Part shown: in pieces, positions 1 to 11,033 of the stretch
Layout: every line of letters starts with the position of its first letter
Numbering within the stretch: the first letter of the stretch is position 1
From: Nereocystis luetkeana
Lineage: Eukaryota > Sar > Phaeophyceae > Laminariales > Laminariaceae
DNA: 64,000 bases
Assembly (NCBI GenBank): GCA_031213475.1
Contig: JARUPZ010000034.1
Span: 5,587,680-5,651,679 of the forward strand
Direction: 5' to 3'
Made by a program: the position numbers and the translations under genes
The notes under the pieces: generated by a model
The model's input: only the letters and a program-made list of their open reading frames with translations
Databases searched by the model: none
Told to the model about the DNA's origin: nothing

Positions 1-24
1 AGGTACATGTACAGCGCAGTACTA

Positions 25-130
25 TTACGGGGGACCATAGTTAATAGGACCAAATATTGTTAGTAAAAATGGTTTGAATGTATAGGTTTTTATGTATATC
101 ACAGGTCCTATTAAATATGGCCCCCCGTAA
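25..130. mobile_element. Hairpin MITE family 1, copy 1
   Basis: Ends TTACGGGGGACCATAGTTAA and its near-perfect complement, flanked by TA on both sides. The core holds CAAATATTGTTAGTAAAAAT and TATAGGTTTTT. The whole unit can fold into one hairpin. Confidence 0.85.
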
Positions 131-491
131 TAGAAGGGCTAGGACTATTCACAAAAATGCGAGAGAGGAGGATGGGGGGGGGGGGACCTCGCGTCCCTAC
201 ATTGCCGGGACGGAGCACGTTGAGTTTTCACCGACCAGGTAGGCATCGCTTGCGGGGGACGGGGGGTCAGCGAGGGATTTGCATTTTTGGCGAAGTTTGC
301 CCAGCGCGAGCCACAGCAGCTTTTCAGAGCACGCTCGGTTGGTCCTTGGGTGTCCGCTCGACCTTTGCGTTGCGGAGCGCTAGAGCAGTAGGGTAGTATT
401 TTACCTGTCCAAACTTAAAAATGTATAAACCAACAAACAATCAAACAAGGCGGCATCGTTCGTGGTACATACGGGTGAAGGGAGTAGGTAA

Positions 492-1216
492 GGGCCGTTC
501 CTAACGGACCGAAAAAAGATCACGATTCGTGACTTTTTGGCATGCCAAAATATCACGATCCATCACATTTCAGTTCTAACGAAAAAGGCCGAAAAACGTC
601 ACGTTTCGTGATATTTTCAAATTGTAAAAATTCCGATATTTCAAACCCAACGGTTTTTGCGGGTGGAGCCAACTCTCGCGAGAGGGGCACCGCCAGGCCG
701 AGCCGGGCCGACAGCGCCTGGCCCGGCCCGTGGTATATTCGAATCACGGGCCGAAGCCTGACCCAGCCTGCGAGATTCCTATTTCACCGACCGTCGGCCA
801 AGCCCGGTTCGTGACGTTTGTCTCGCAGAGCGTCTCTGTTCGGCCTGGCCTGTGACATCCTCAGGTCGTTTTCGCGTTTCCCTTCAAGCTGTGGCTCCTC
901 CTCCTCGAAATTTGGAGGCTACAACCTCCTCGTTAGCCCGCGCTCAGCGGTGTCTTTGGGTAGCCGCCCGTTGTCCACAAGCGGCGTACGAAGCAGAGTC
1001 TGTCATGCCCTTATACCGACCTTCGGATACCGTTGGTGCACGTGGGTTGCGTAGTGCCTTGATCAGGCGTGATTGGAGACACGACAAATGTCACGAATCG
1101 TGATTTTGTTTTTTTTTGGGAAAAGCTGAAAAAATTGGCGTCATGAATCGTGATTTTTTTTTGTCACGACAAAAATATCACGAATCGTGATTTTTTTTGT
1201 TCGTTAGGAACGGCCC
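492..1216. mobile_element. 725-bp Harbinger-like non-autonomous DNA transposon
   Basis: Terminal inverted repeats of about 45 bp start GGGCCGTTCCTAACG and include TCACGATTCGTGA. Both ends are flanked by TAA (489-491 and 1217-1219). A 3-bp TAA/TTA target and GGG ends fit PIF/Harbinger. No transposase frame is seen inside. The palindrome ATCACGAATCGTGAT and variants recur near both ends. Confidence 0.75.
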
Positions 1217-2753
1217 TAAGGAGGCGGTCTTGGGGGGTAGGAGCACACCGACTGTATGCCGCACACCCCGCTCAAATGTTTGAAGCCATCGCACGTTGTT
1301 GGCGGAATCGAGCGCATCAAACTCGCGGTGGCCTTCCGTCGCCACACAAGCTGAGATGCCACTGAACGCCTGGAAGGGTTCGAGGTATTTGTACGTATGT
1401 GTTTGCCGATGGGCAGAGTGATCATAGTCTTCCCCCACGCCCCCACCCACTCCTTCCCCCCCTGCGCTGGCTCGGAGTCCCTCGATGTTGACCTGTAGGG
1501 TGGGGTGGGGTAAGCGGCGTGGCATGCGCTCTTGCGGGATTGAGACCGGACCCTGAGCAAAACTGCACTCACAGAAGCACAATAGACAAATGTGTTGAGG
1601 GGGCTTGGTAAAGGAGGCTCCCGGGGTTGTGGCGTAATAGGTCAATCTTCAGTAGGTTTTGGTTCAGTAGGTTGTCGGCGAAGGGGGAAGCGCAACGAGC
1701 GCAGTGCGACAAACCTGGCTGGATGCTTATGCGTATGGTATAGGGTATGCTCTGTGGCAGCCGCGAGGCGGTGAAAACGCGGAGATGCTCGGAATGCCGG
1801 CCCCGCTGTTTCAGCACCGTGTCGACGCCACCCTACCTTCTCTTCCGCGGCTAACAATCCATTGCGGGGGACCAATGCAATCGAGGCCCATCATACACGT
1901 AAGAACCTACATAGTCCAGTATGAAGCATATCTGCAATGAGGGAATCATTCGAGCACTTTACAACACAGCGGTTTTGTCGTTTGACAGACTCATGGAGGA
2001 TATTGTTAGCGGTCGCGTATTACCTGGCCCTGCTTCTGTTGTCGGGCCTCGCGATGATGCTGTAGAGAGCATTGAGTACGCTCTAGGGTGCCATCGTTTT
2101 GAACTGAGCAATTATGGTCCCGATCAGTGTGTTCCGTGGTAGCTCCTGTTGTCGTGTGGAAGCCGTGTACCCCTGCGTAATCTTCTAGGCCATGCTGCCT
2201 GGGTTGGATCTGTGGGACACGTAGAAAACACCTTGCGCAGCATCTCGTTACGGCAGAATAGGAGGTGTTCTGGGTCGGATCTGTGCTGTATATAACGTAT
2301 CCCGTACAACATATCATATCGGCAGATTATAGTTGGTGATCTAGCTACGTAGGTACACGCGCGAAGAAAGCAAGGGAAGAGATGTCCGTGCGGCGAAGGA
2401 AGCGTTGTAGCCGCGGTTACCGTATGGACGATGACATGGGACCGCTCGCTCTAGGTACGATTCGTGTGGGGTGATACAACTCGTGACCGGCGTGGGCAGG
2501 TTATTGCAGCCTTTGGGACACTCACGCTTCAAACTCTGTTGTGCACGCTAAACGTTCAGGTTGCAACTAACATCTCGGTGAATGCACTGAACAGTATCCA
2601 ACGCAGGTCGTCGGCGAATAATGGCAGTCTAAGATCGTGATGTGCTGGACATGTGAATTAACCCTTCCCGCCTCCCGCCTCCTCGGTGATGAAACCCTTT
2701 CTTCTCCCGGGCCCTCATTTTTCGCGGTGCCTGCCTGTCTTGCGCGTAAGCAG
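1217..2753. other. No gene found upstream of first visible GH114 exon
   Basis: No GH114 N-terminal exon could be recognised. 2130-2330 holds a dispersed repeat (GGTTGGATCTGTG ... ACGGCAG) also seen near 6290-6420, 28070-28250 and 53520-53690. The remaining frames are short and unconvincing. Confidence 0.5.
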
Positions 2754-2834
2754 GGCATCAAGACCGTAATGATGGCAAGACTGGATCTGGCCGTCACCAA
2801 GGGCTGTGATGGGGTGGAGCCGGATGCCATCGAG
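2754..2834 (+). CDS. GH114 gene, first visible exon
   Basis: An AG acceptor precedes GGC and the exon ends at ATCGAG before a GTGCTG donor. Its 27 codons read GIKTVMMARLDLAVTKGCDG then VEPDAIE. This is the GH114 motif in which an arginine-leucine-aspartate helix leads into the conserved EPD strand end. The usual Asn after EPD is replaced by Ala. Confidence 0.8.
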
Positions 2835-5800
2835 GTGCTGAGCCGTTTTTTTTTGTTTTTCGACGCGTGCTACGGTAGTTAGAGGTACCTAAAAGCCGGT
2901 CGCCCCGGTGGTTCAAGTGGTTAACCTCGAATTCTACTTGTGTTTGAGTGCTGGGTTCGAGCCCCAGGTGGGTCGGACTTTTGACTGTATTTGCAAAAAT
3001 AAAAATAAAAAAGGATTCAATTGTTGAGAGCGCCTTGCAGCGTGGGTAGGCACAATTCGATGCGAGTCGACGAGGGAAGAAAAGGCTGAAATCTTCTCGC
3101 GATAAAAAGAAGGCACGTACCGTAGCGGGAAGGGGGTAGAAGAGCCTGCTATGTGACCCCGGATCTGAGTTACGAGTTGGAAGGAGAGAGAGAAGAAGAT
3201 GTGCGAAGATAATGAATGGGATGAGCAAAAACAAAATTAAAAAAAAAAACAAAAAATAATATGAGCGCATGACACGGGGTGCGTATATGATCACGCGATA
3301 GCACGTACCTGGTACATTTTAAATGGCCCCTCCCCCATTTTGAGGGGCTCTCCACGTAGTATCTCCTCCCGAAAAAATGATTTTTGATGTGAGAAAAACG
3401 AATAAGACACATGCTGCGAGAGGGGTACCACCTCCTGTTTTTTTTAATGATTTTTGATGTGAGAAAAACGAAGGAGACACATGCTGCAAGAGGGGTACCA
3501 CCTCCTGTTTTTTTTAATGATTTTTGATGTGAGAAAAACGAAGGAGACACATGCTGCAAGAGGGGTACCACCTCCTGTTTTTTTTTCCGGGGTTTCCTCG
3601 CTTGAGAAGAGGTCTATAATATTACGGTAGTGTGCCATATTGCAGTAGTACTACTAGTGAGTTAACATGCGTATTTCATAGAATGTGCGTGTCGTGCCTG
3701 TCGTATCCAGTACGATAACATTGCGTTGCCGTTGCCTGCTCTGCTTACTGCATAGCAATGCAGTGCCTCTGTGGCGTAGTTTGGTGACCACACAGGACTT
3801 GCATCTATCAATAGGATTGGGGAATCGGCACGGACACTGGTTGTGCTGGATATCGACGGGTAGAAAGAACGGTTGAATGTGAAGAACATACACACCGTTA
3901 CTAAGTCATTGCTGCAGCGCTATTAGTGAAGCCATTAGTAAGTTACCTTTAAACTGATTCTGTGAAGAAAACAAAAAAAGTGCAGCCTGATGAACGAACA
4001 AAGGAAGCGATTGTGATAGGGATTGGGGGCCGATATAAGAATAGTCTGCAGGTTGTTGTCGTAGAGAGAAATCGGCGGGACGGTTCGTATTCTTGGGCTG
4101 AGTGCGTAGCACGTAGCTCAATTTGACAGCAGCTACTGGCATTGTTTGGCTGATTGCGCTCGTGGGAATACTAAGTAGATACCGCACGGAACGGTGCTAC
4201 ATAGGACGCGCAAACAGACAGGGCTGTTGCTTGCGGCCGGACAGCGTTTCGCTCGCTGGACCCCTCACGATTGCAAAAGGCTACATGGAAAGGCACATCA
4301 CGAACAATATAGAGTAGTGAAACACTACCAGGCAGGTATGCGAGGTGTTAGGCGTAGACGAATGCTCTTCCACCGATATGGAGTTGCAACCCCCTTTTGG
4401 GAACTCCGAGATAGCGACCGGAATAAGGATAGGTTACGGTGGTGCTATCAACTGTCTACGAGCAGCGTGGGGGGCCAAACGTACACGGGGTGTGGGATCA
4501 TGTTGGCTTGCGCCCGTGCCTGTATGTGCAGTGCCTTGCACTGCTGTGTATACCTTGCACGCTTGACGTCTTATCCCCCCCAATCACGCAGCTCCTTCTC
4601 GAAAGGGACAAGTAGGTGGTCATTAATTAGTCAAATGACTAAGGTAAGAAACAAATAACTACGCGCTCCCTCCCCCCACCCCCCCCCCCCAACCGGCCAT
4701 GCATGATAATGGGTACCCCTCCTCCCCCCCAGTTTTTTTAATTGGTTGGGTTGGCGTCGATTGACAACGACACTGTAAAACATGCCGCTCACTACGTGAG
4801 CTACACAACCAGGGTGCCGTTTTTGTTTTATTTTGGATGTCGCCCACAGCTGGTTGTCGAGTCAGATATCTGTGTGGGGTAAAAAACCTTTGCTCCGCAC
4901 AAAGAAATTGATCGCATCACGTAGTGTTCAAGGTAAGGCAGCCAACAGGCGCAGTTACATTTTACTCCCATTGCTGTCTCTGGAAGTGGCTACACCGGAA
5001 TTAAATTAACTCATTGGGGCTGTCATCCATATGCAAGTCCGCCTCACAAGCGGTTCTTAGTAGGATGCAGCTCACCCTTCATGCGACTCGCCAGACACCT
5101 CACGGCTATTCGCAAAGCTTGGTGCAAGCAATGTCTGCCTGGTCGGTGAAACCCGACATGCTCCGTCCCGGCATTGTAGGGATGCGAGGGTCTATGGTCA
5201 TACGACTAGGACCATGCATGAGATCGAGTACATCTCTCCTATCGAGTACACCCCCCGTCCCCCCCCCCTATTTTTTATAGGTTGGGTTGGCGTCGGTTGG
5301 TAACGACACTGTAAAACATGCCGCTCACTACGTGAGCTAGACAACCAGGGTACCGTTTTTTTTTTTTTGGCGGTCGCCCACAGCTGGTTGTCGAGTTAGA
5401 TCCTTTGTGCGAGGTAAAGAACCTTTACTCCGCACAATTGGGAATGATCGTATCACGTAGTGTTCAAGGTTAGGCACCCAAGAGGCGGTTACATAGTACT
5501 CCCATTGCTGTCTCTGGAAATGCCTACACCGGAAATTAAATCAACTCATTGAAGCTGTCGTCCATATGCAAGTCCGCCTCAAAAGCGGGTTTTAGTAGGA
5601 TGCAGCTCACCCTTCATGCGACTCGCCAGACATCTCACGGCGCTTCGCGCTTGGTGCAAGCAATGTCTGCCTGGTCGGTGAAACCCGACATGCTCCGTCC
5701 CGGCATTGTAGGGATGCGAGGGTCTATGGTCATACGACTACGGCCATGCATGAGATCGAGTACATCTCTCCTATCGAGTACCCCCCCCCTCCCCCCCCCC

Positions 5801-6430
5801 CCGTCCAACCATGCAGTGGCCGTCTCTGTAATAATCAATTTCTTTCATCGTCAACTTTCCTATTTGAAGCCTGAAAAAGAGGGTCAAGCCCCCCCCCCCC
5901 CCCCCGGTTAGCCAATGTTTCTCCCAAATTTATGCTAAACCCTGATCGTGGCAGGGGTGCCGAAACAAAATCTCAAACCATTTGCAGCGGACGAGCCACC
6001 CAATACCTGGTATATTTGATGTAGTTGGACGCCAGGTGTGTGTATGTGTGTCTTCCCAACATTTCGTACCCCGGACAAATAATCGTTTCCCGCTTCAATT
6101 TAGTGATATATATATATATGTATATATTATCTACCAGGTATGATCTATCAATATCACGGGGGACCATCGTGAATAGGACCAAATATTGTCGGTAAAAATG
6201 CTTAATTATATAGGTTTTTCGTGTACCGGAGGTCCTATTTGCTATTGTCCCCCGTATTACAGTAGTATAGTATATTGTCTCATGTTGCCTGGTGGTGGGG
6301 CCCGTAGAATCCGCACGATCTACGTGGCACGGGGGTGGGGTTCCCTGGGTTGGATCTGTGCAGGTGCAGGTCCCGCACAACCCTCTCACAACGGCGGGTG
6401 GGGGGACCTAGATGATATATCTGCAGATAA

Positions 6431-6516
<86 letters not shown>

Positions 6517-9500
6517 CCCCATAGGTCTGTCAGAGGTGCTTAACGCTTGTGCGCACCCTCCCTCTCTCGACGGCTCTTCTTCGGACAGGTTTACAGCTAC
6601 GGCGTGGACGTCTCCGGCTGGGATATATCTGCCGAAGACCAACTCACGTACAACAAATGGATCGCGGATCAGGTGCGGGTCAGGTCTGTTTCGTGTGATA
6701 CCTCGGGCATCGCTCGGCACTTTGCTTTCACGACAGGCACCCAGCTCAAATATCGATCTGTCATGCGGGTGGCTAATTTCGACGACAAAATCCAGCTCAA
6801 CTCTCGGTCCCTCACAGGCAAGAGCCTTTTTGAACAGGCAACAAGTAACTGAAAAAGCGTTTCTGTGTGTCTCTGTTTTTTGCGCGTTTCTGAGTTTTGT
6901 GTTTTCCCCTTTTCCCTTTTCGCTTCCTTTTTCTCTCGTTTCCACACTCAGTGTGTCGTCTAAAAACCACTGCCGTGCCGTGCGAGCCTCCACCCAGCTG
7001 TTTTCGTCGGTGAAAATTCCGTCCCGACCGTACCCCCCCTCCGCAGGCGCACGATCGAAACCTATCGGTGGCTCTGAAGAACGACGCGCTGCAGGTGGTG
7101 GAGCTGCAGCCCTGGTTCGACTGGGCCTTGAGCACGGACTGCTACTCGGAAGGGACGTGCGACGTGAGCGAGCTTTGCTAATAGCTGGTTTCATCATCGG
7201 TTGCTGCGCTGCTGTGCCCGTGCCTACGCTTTTTCTTTTGTTAGCTTGTGTGCGTATGGGGTTTCGGCTGTGGTTCAGACAGATATTTGCTTGTGGATGA
7301 GCTTGTGATTGTGCTTGCGTCTCGTAATAGCTTGTGTATGTTGCTTGGGTTTGCTGGTTCTGCTATGTTGTTTGTGCGGTTGCGCATGCGCACATGCATG
7401 CTCGTGTTCTTGTTGTGCGTGTGCTTATAACACGGCGTGCCGCACGAAACAACAAAATAACGTGGCGCATAACAGGCGAGGAGACAATCAAAGCGCTGGA
7501 CAGATAACCACAATCGCGTGCTCTGTCCGGCTTCCTGCCCGCACGCTCTAGCCGTTATTGTTCGGCCCAGGGCCTGAGAACCGTGCGCGCCCGTCGCCTT
7601 CGGCCCTACCCGATTCCTGCTTTTTGTATTTGTTTTAGTCGCTCGTCGGAAATATGATACCAGGTAGTGTTTATTCACACTGTTTTTTTTTTTTCAAATA
7701 AGTATCGTCCTTACGCATACATCAGCTGTGCGCTCGACCGACCGATTGAATGTTTGATATGTGGGTCTGCGACCTGCGTGATACGTCAGCGGCGTTTGCT
7801 CCAATGTTGCACGTGAACATTTCCTGTTTTGAGATTGAACCGCGTTTTCGCAGAACGTTTCTTCCGGGCGTGTTTGGCTCCGCGTGTGTTGAGACACCGC
7901 GCGAAAAGAGGCGCGCGTCCCCTGCCCCGAGAATGGAGAATGCCCCCCACCAAGATGTGAAAAGGCTCAGCAGCCTACTCCCACCGTTGAAGCGATTGGT
8001 GGAACGTTCGATCGATCTTACTCCTCGGACCCGCTGGATGGTACGGCGGGGTTGGGAAGTTTTTCGACCAGTCCCTCCTCTCCCCCCCTGTCGGGGTTTC
8101 CCGCTTTGACCTGTTCAGGACTGCAGCGTTTATCCCGCACTTGCTCCGTGTGGTGTTTGTCCCCAGAAACGAGTGCTTGATGTTTTCATCGTTTAGGACC
8201 GCGGTCTCGTTTTGGGGACAAAGTACTTGAAATTTGAGCGGTTTGACCCCAAAATGAGACTGCTGTTCTAAAACGGTTACAAAGGTTTAACTTGGCTAGG
8301 TCAATGATGATTTTATCTCGGTGGCATTCGGTTCGTATTTCCTCGGGCGATTGATTGACACCCCACGTTCCCGCGCTGTAACCCCGGCGTTTCCTCCTGG
8401 CTCTATTTTCGGTGCCCACGTCGCAGGTGTACGCACCGTTTATAGCTGCAGGGAAAGCCGTCGTGGACGCGGAGTTCGAGGTGGTGAACTTGGAACTCTG
8501 TAACAGCACGGAGGCGGAATCGATCGACTTCATCGTCAAGGTATTGTGATCCCGTTACTGTTTCTTTACTGATGCATTTGTTTATTCCTTTGCTTGTTGA
8601 TAAATTATTTCAGTTTTATCCCCCGGCGGGTGGGCAGAGATAGATATCTCGGACGACTCAGTGGTGGCTTAAATTAGTAATTAGTTGGTATCAACTTTAG
8701 GATGACTTTGGGATGACTTGTTCGTGTCACAGAGTCCCTCAAGCGAGGAGCCTCAGAAAACGAGGCAATTATGCCCCCCCTACCGCAGGTTGACGTTACT
8801 TTTTCTCTCAAACCCTTTTGAGAGATCCAACCATGGTCTTTGGGGACAGATTTTACCTGGGACTAGATTCGCATCGCGTTGGCAGTAGTAAAACAAGTTG
8901 TCGTCGTCGTCGTCGTTATCGTCGTTGTTGTTGTTGTTGTTGTTGTTGTTGTTGCTGTCGATGCTGCTGTGGCGGCTACCGAACGTACGCGCTGCTGCTC
9001 TCTGTTACTGTGGTTCCGGTTATCTGCATTTAATAGAGCTATACGCGTAGAGCTTACTATCAGAGCCCAGCGATTATGGCCTTCGTTTTGCTGCTGCTGC
9101 TGCTGCTGCTGCCGCTACTGTTTCTGTGGTTTCTCTCTTCTACCGGGCCGTGGCTGGGCCTGCTTACGCTTTCGAACGTTTCGGAGAATCGCACCACTTT
9201 TGTTTTTCGTCCGCACCATTGGCCTCCTCCACGGAGGCGTTTCGCGCACGGTGGATGAAGTCCCGCGCTTTATAATCCGCGTTTTCCTAAATACCTATGG
9301 TGCGCCCTGAAAGTAGTCATTCGGTCGGAACGACTCGTTGGTTTTCCGAGGTTGCCACCATGACGAGCTGTCGAAGTAACTTCGACTCAATGGCTTTTGT
9401 GTTTTTTTTTTAAATTTCAGGCGCAGGATGGCGCACCAGCTGATACATACCCTGGTACCTGGTATAGACGACGAACGTATACTGGGCCCAGATTGGCCGT

Positions 9501-11033
9501 TCGTTGAAAGCAGCCATGTGTCTCGGACATCAGACTTCTTGGTTTTGTTCGCGTGGGTGGGGTTCGCTCCCACCTACCAGTGCGCAGCGGGGCCGCCGGT
9601 GCAGCTTCCGCCGTACCGCGGGGTGACGCCTGCACATATAGATACCCATTGTTAGTGCACTCGGCAGGGGGGCGGAGGTGGATGAATGCACGAACGAAAC
9701 GCAGAAGGGGAAGAATTAAGGCGAGCGATTCTGCTACGGAGGAGCCTGTTGCCCGTTGTGACCCCGCCGACACAAGACGGCGTGAGACCGCCAGAGCCGG
9801 GTGTTATTGGACGCCGCTGTTAGAACCCCACCCCCGCGTTACTACGTGTGCTGCGCTCCTGCATCACTGCGTCCCTTTAGATTCGTTTGGCAGACGACGG
9901 GGAGCTTTACCTGAAAGAGCGGCGTATGTTTTGTGAGCGAATGCGTGGATGGTGGGGTATCCGCCGCTGAGTTAACCTACCTATCCGCCGCGTTGCGTCC
10001 CGTCCTTTCGGAATTTGGTAAACCCACTAGGCTTTGCGCGCACTTGCACTACTGTGGTTCGTATCCGGATATTATGCGACCGGAAGTAGCGCGACATGGG
10101 TCAGGGGGTTGACCGTGCGCTGACTATCGAGGCACCCTCGGCAAGCACCACGTCGAAGCTAGTTTGCCGACAATATGCGGGGTCGCCGCCCCTACTGAGC
10201 TTGCCTCCTCGGTGACGTTTAGACACCTCGTCGTGGGTTATGTTCACGCTTCCTTCTGCAAACCTACGTATACCGTCAGCAGTTTGACTCAAATATCTGG
10301 AGGATGCACAGTTCGCGGCGGTAGATAGTAACGAAAGAGAGAGAACACCCCCCCTCCATTCCTGCCCACCCTGCGAGGTCGAAGTTGACGGAACGGAGTC
10401 CTCTGACATACGCGCAACGTACGCGACCCCACCCCATGCGCAAGCGTGAAGAAAACTATGCATGCCTGCGTATCAGTAGGAAACCCGCTAGGGTATCCTA
10501 GGATGGCCCAGACGCCTCGGCATGAACCCTCTGACACCGGCGCACCCGATTCCATTCCCATGCGCGTACTTGGAGAAAAATTATTGCGGGGTACTTTGTA
10601 ATGGGAACCTACTATGCCCAGTGAAAACGCTGGAATATAGAGTGTTTCGTGTGTATTATGGGCCCTTAATACCGTGCAACAGTCATCTCACACACGGCGC
10701 AATGTGCACGTGGTTCTATGTACCCCACGGCGCACACTCCCGCAGGGTTACGAATTGGACGAGCTGCGCTGCAGTTGCGGCTTCCCAGCGACCGACGTGG
10801 ACTGCGACTCTTTGCTGTCCGCCAATAATCCTACCGAGGCGCCGAGCGTGGCCGAGGGGGACGAGGAAGACAGTGTTGACGGCCCCGAGGAAGAGGGGAC
10901 CGCTACCTGGGTAATTGTGACGGCGATTGCGATGGTGGTCTTGATGGTGATGATGGCGTACGGGGCCGTGATCTACCGGCGGCGCAAAACAAAACTTAAG
11001 GGGGGCGTGCAAGGGGTGGACGACTTCATGTAA
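2754..11033 (+). CDS. GH114-type glycoside hydrolase with C-terminal membrane anchor (5' partial)
   Basis: Five exons join in phase 0: 2754-2834, 6589-6672, 7047-7163, 8427-8540 and 10746-11033, about 227 residues, each with GT-AG borders. The joined protein follows the C-terminal half of GH114 (endo-alpha-1,4-polygalactosaminidase-like TIM barrel). It has an RLDLAVTKGCDGVEPD strand, then DQLTYNKWIADQAHDRNLSV, ALKND, FDWALSTDCYSEGTCD and YAPFIAAGKAV. The acidic EPD motif is the family's conserved active-site region. After the barrel come an acidic linker, one hydrophobic span (about 10908-10976) and the basic tail RRRKTKLK, so the enzyme is probably a type I surface or vacuolar membrane protein. 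The N-terminal barrel strands are absent, so the gene probably begins left of the window. The family is known to act on galactosamine-containing polymers; the substrate here is inferred. Introns are 3754, 374, 1263 and 2205 bp and hold repeats. Confidence 0.85.
2894..3258 (+). mobile_element. tRNA-derived SINE, reference copy
   Basis: The head shows an A box (TGGTTCAAGTGG) and B box (GGTTCGAGCCC) 40-50 bp apart. A unique body follows (GATGCGAGTCGACGAGGGAA, CCGGATCTGAGTTACGAG) and an A-rich tail ends it. Internal pol III promoter plus A tail define a SINE. It lies 60 bp after exon 1 of the GH114 gene. Confidence 0.8.
3377..3586 (+). repeat. 70-bp tandem repeat, three copies
   Basis: Units begin ATGATTTTTGATGTGAGAAA at 3377, 3447 and 3517 and include GAGGGGTACCACCTCCTG. 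Copies 2 and 3 are nearly identical. Confidence 0.9.
3660..3905. repeat. Dispersed repeat R4, copy 1
   Basis: GTCGTGCCTGTCGTATCCAG ... GTAGAAAGAACGGTTGAATG. Recurs inverted at 63425-63660 and as a diverged copy at 26265-26420. No coding potential recognised and no clear ends. Confidence 0.7.
4744..5815 (+). repeat. Tandem duplication of a 536-bp block
   Basis: Copy 1 is 4744-5279 and copy 2 5280-5815, sharing GGTTGGGTTGGCGTCG, CCGCTCACTACGTGAGCT and CGGTGAAACCCGACATGCTC. Both end in GAGTACACC(C)n tracts. The last 200 bp recur at 32826-33027 and, inverted, at 174-243. In intron 1 of the GH114 gene. Confidence 0.82.
6152..6258. mobile_element. Hairpin MITE family 1, copy 2
   Basis: Ends are TATCACGGGGGACCATCGT and its complement with a few differences; core as in the other copies. 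It lies in intron 1 of the GH114 gene. Confidence 0.8.
6429..6516 (+). repeat. (GATA)n microsatellite
   Basis: About 22 uninterrupted GATA units, 72 bp before an exon of the GH114 gene. Confidence 0.95.
6589..6672 (+). CDS. GH114 gene, exon 2 visible
   Basis: The 84-nt exon lies between a TCGGACAG acceptor and a GTGCGG donor. It encodes VYSYGVDVSGWDISAEDQLT followed by YNKWIADQ. This matches the GH114 segment after the EPD motif, where a 'ls..dQl.fN.wla' helix is typical. Phase is 0 on both sides. Confidence 0.85.
7047..7163 (+). CDS. GH114 gene, exon 3 visible
   Basis: The acceptor follows a C-rich tract (CCCCCCTCCGCAG) and the donor is GTGAGC. The 39 codons include AHDRNLSVALKND and ELQPWFDWALSTDCY. 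These are the GH114 'aH.rGLsvglKND..q' and 'yFD.a..E.C' motifs. The glutamate usual before the cysteine is Thr-Asp here. Confidence 0.87.
8190..8278. mobile_element. piggyBac-like MITE family 2, diverged copy
   Basis: TTTAGGACCGCGGTCTCG to CTGCTGTTCTAAAACGG; the TTAA flanks have decayed. It lies in a GH114-gene intron about 150 bp before exon 4. Confidence 0.65.
8427..8540 (+). CDS. GH114 gene, exon 4 visible
   Basis: A TCGCAG acceptor and GTATTG donor bound 38 codons. VYAPFIAAGKAVVDAEFEV matches the GH114 'y.pFiaagKaVf.vEY' strand, with the conserved glutamate retained. The rest of the exon is a less conserved helix. Confidence 0.87.
8541..10745 (+). other. Last intron of GH114 gene
   Basis: Contains GTC/GTT and CTG microsatellites (8895-8955, 9090-9113) that create low-complexity frames. 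No further exon could be supported, since exons 4 and 5 join in phase and match the family in order. Confidence 0.6.
10746..11033 (+). CDS. GH114 gene, last exon with membrane anchor
   Basis: The acceptor is CTCCCGCAG and the stop is TAA at 11031. GYELDELRCSCGFP closes the catalytic domain. An acidic stretch follows (EGDEEDSVDGPEEE), then about 23 hydrophobic residues and RRRKTKLKGG. A C-terminal span is not part of the usual secreted GH114 architecture. Confidence 0.85.
   Translation, partial: GYELDELRCSCGFPATDVDCDSLLSANNPTEAPSVAEGDEEDSVDGPEEEGTATWVIVTAIAMVVLMVMMAYGAVIYRRRKTKLKGGVQGVDDFM

Larger units (their letters stand above)
2835..6588 (+). other. GH114 gene intron filled with repeats
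   Basis: Holds the SINE, 70-bp repeats, R4, the 536-bp duplication, poly-C runs (5889-5905), MITE copy 2 and the GATA tract. Nothing in 3906-4743 is recognised apart from a fragment (4590-4680) related to 57690-57830. Confidence 0.7.

Noticed and set aside
8879-9310. Frame with Val, Cys and Leu runs
   Set aside because: It is produced by GTC/GTT and CTG microsatellites inside a GH114-gene intron.
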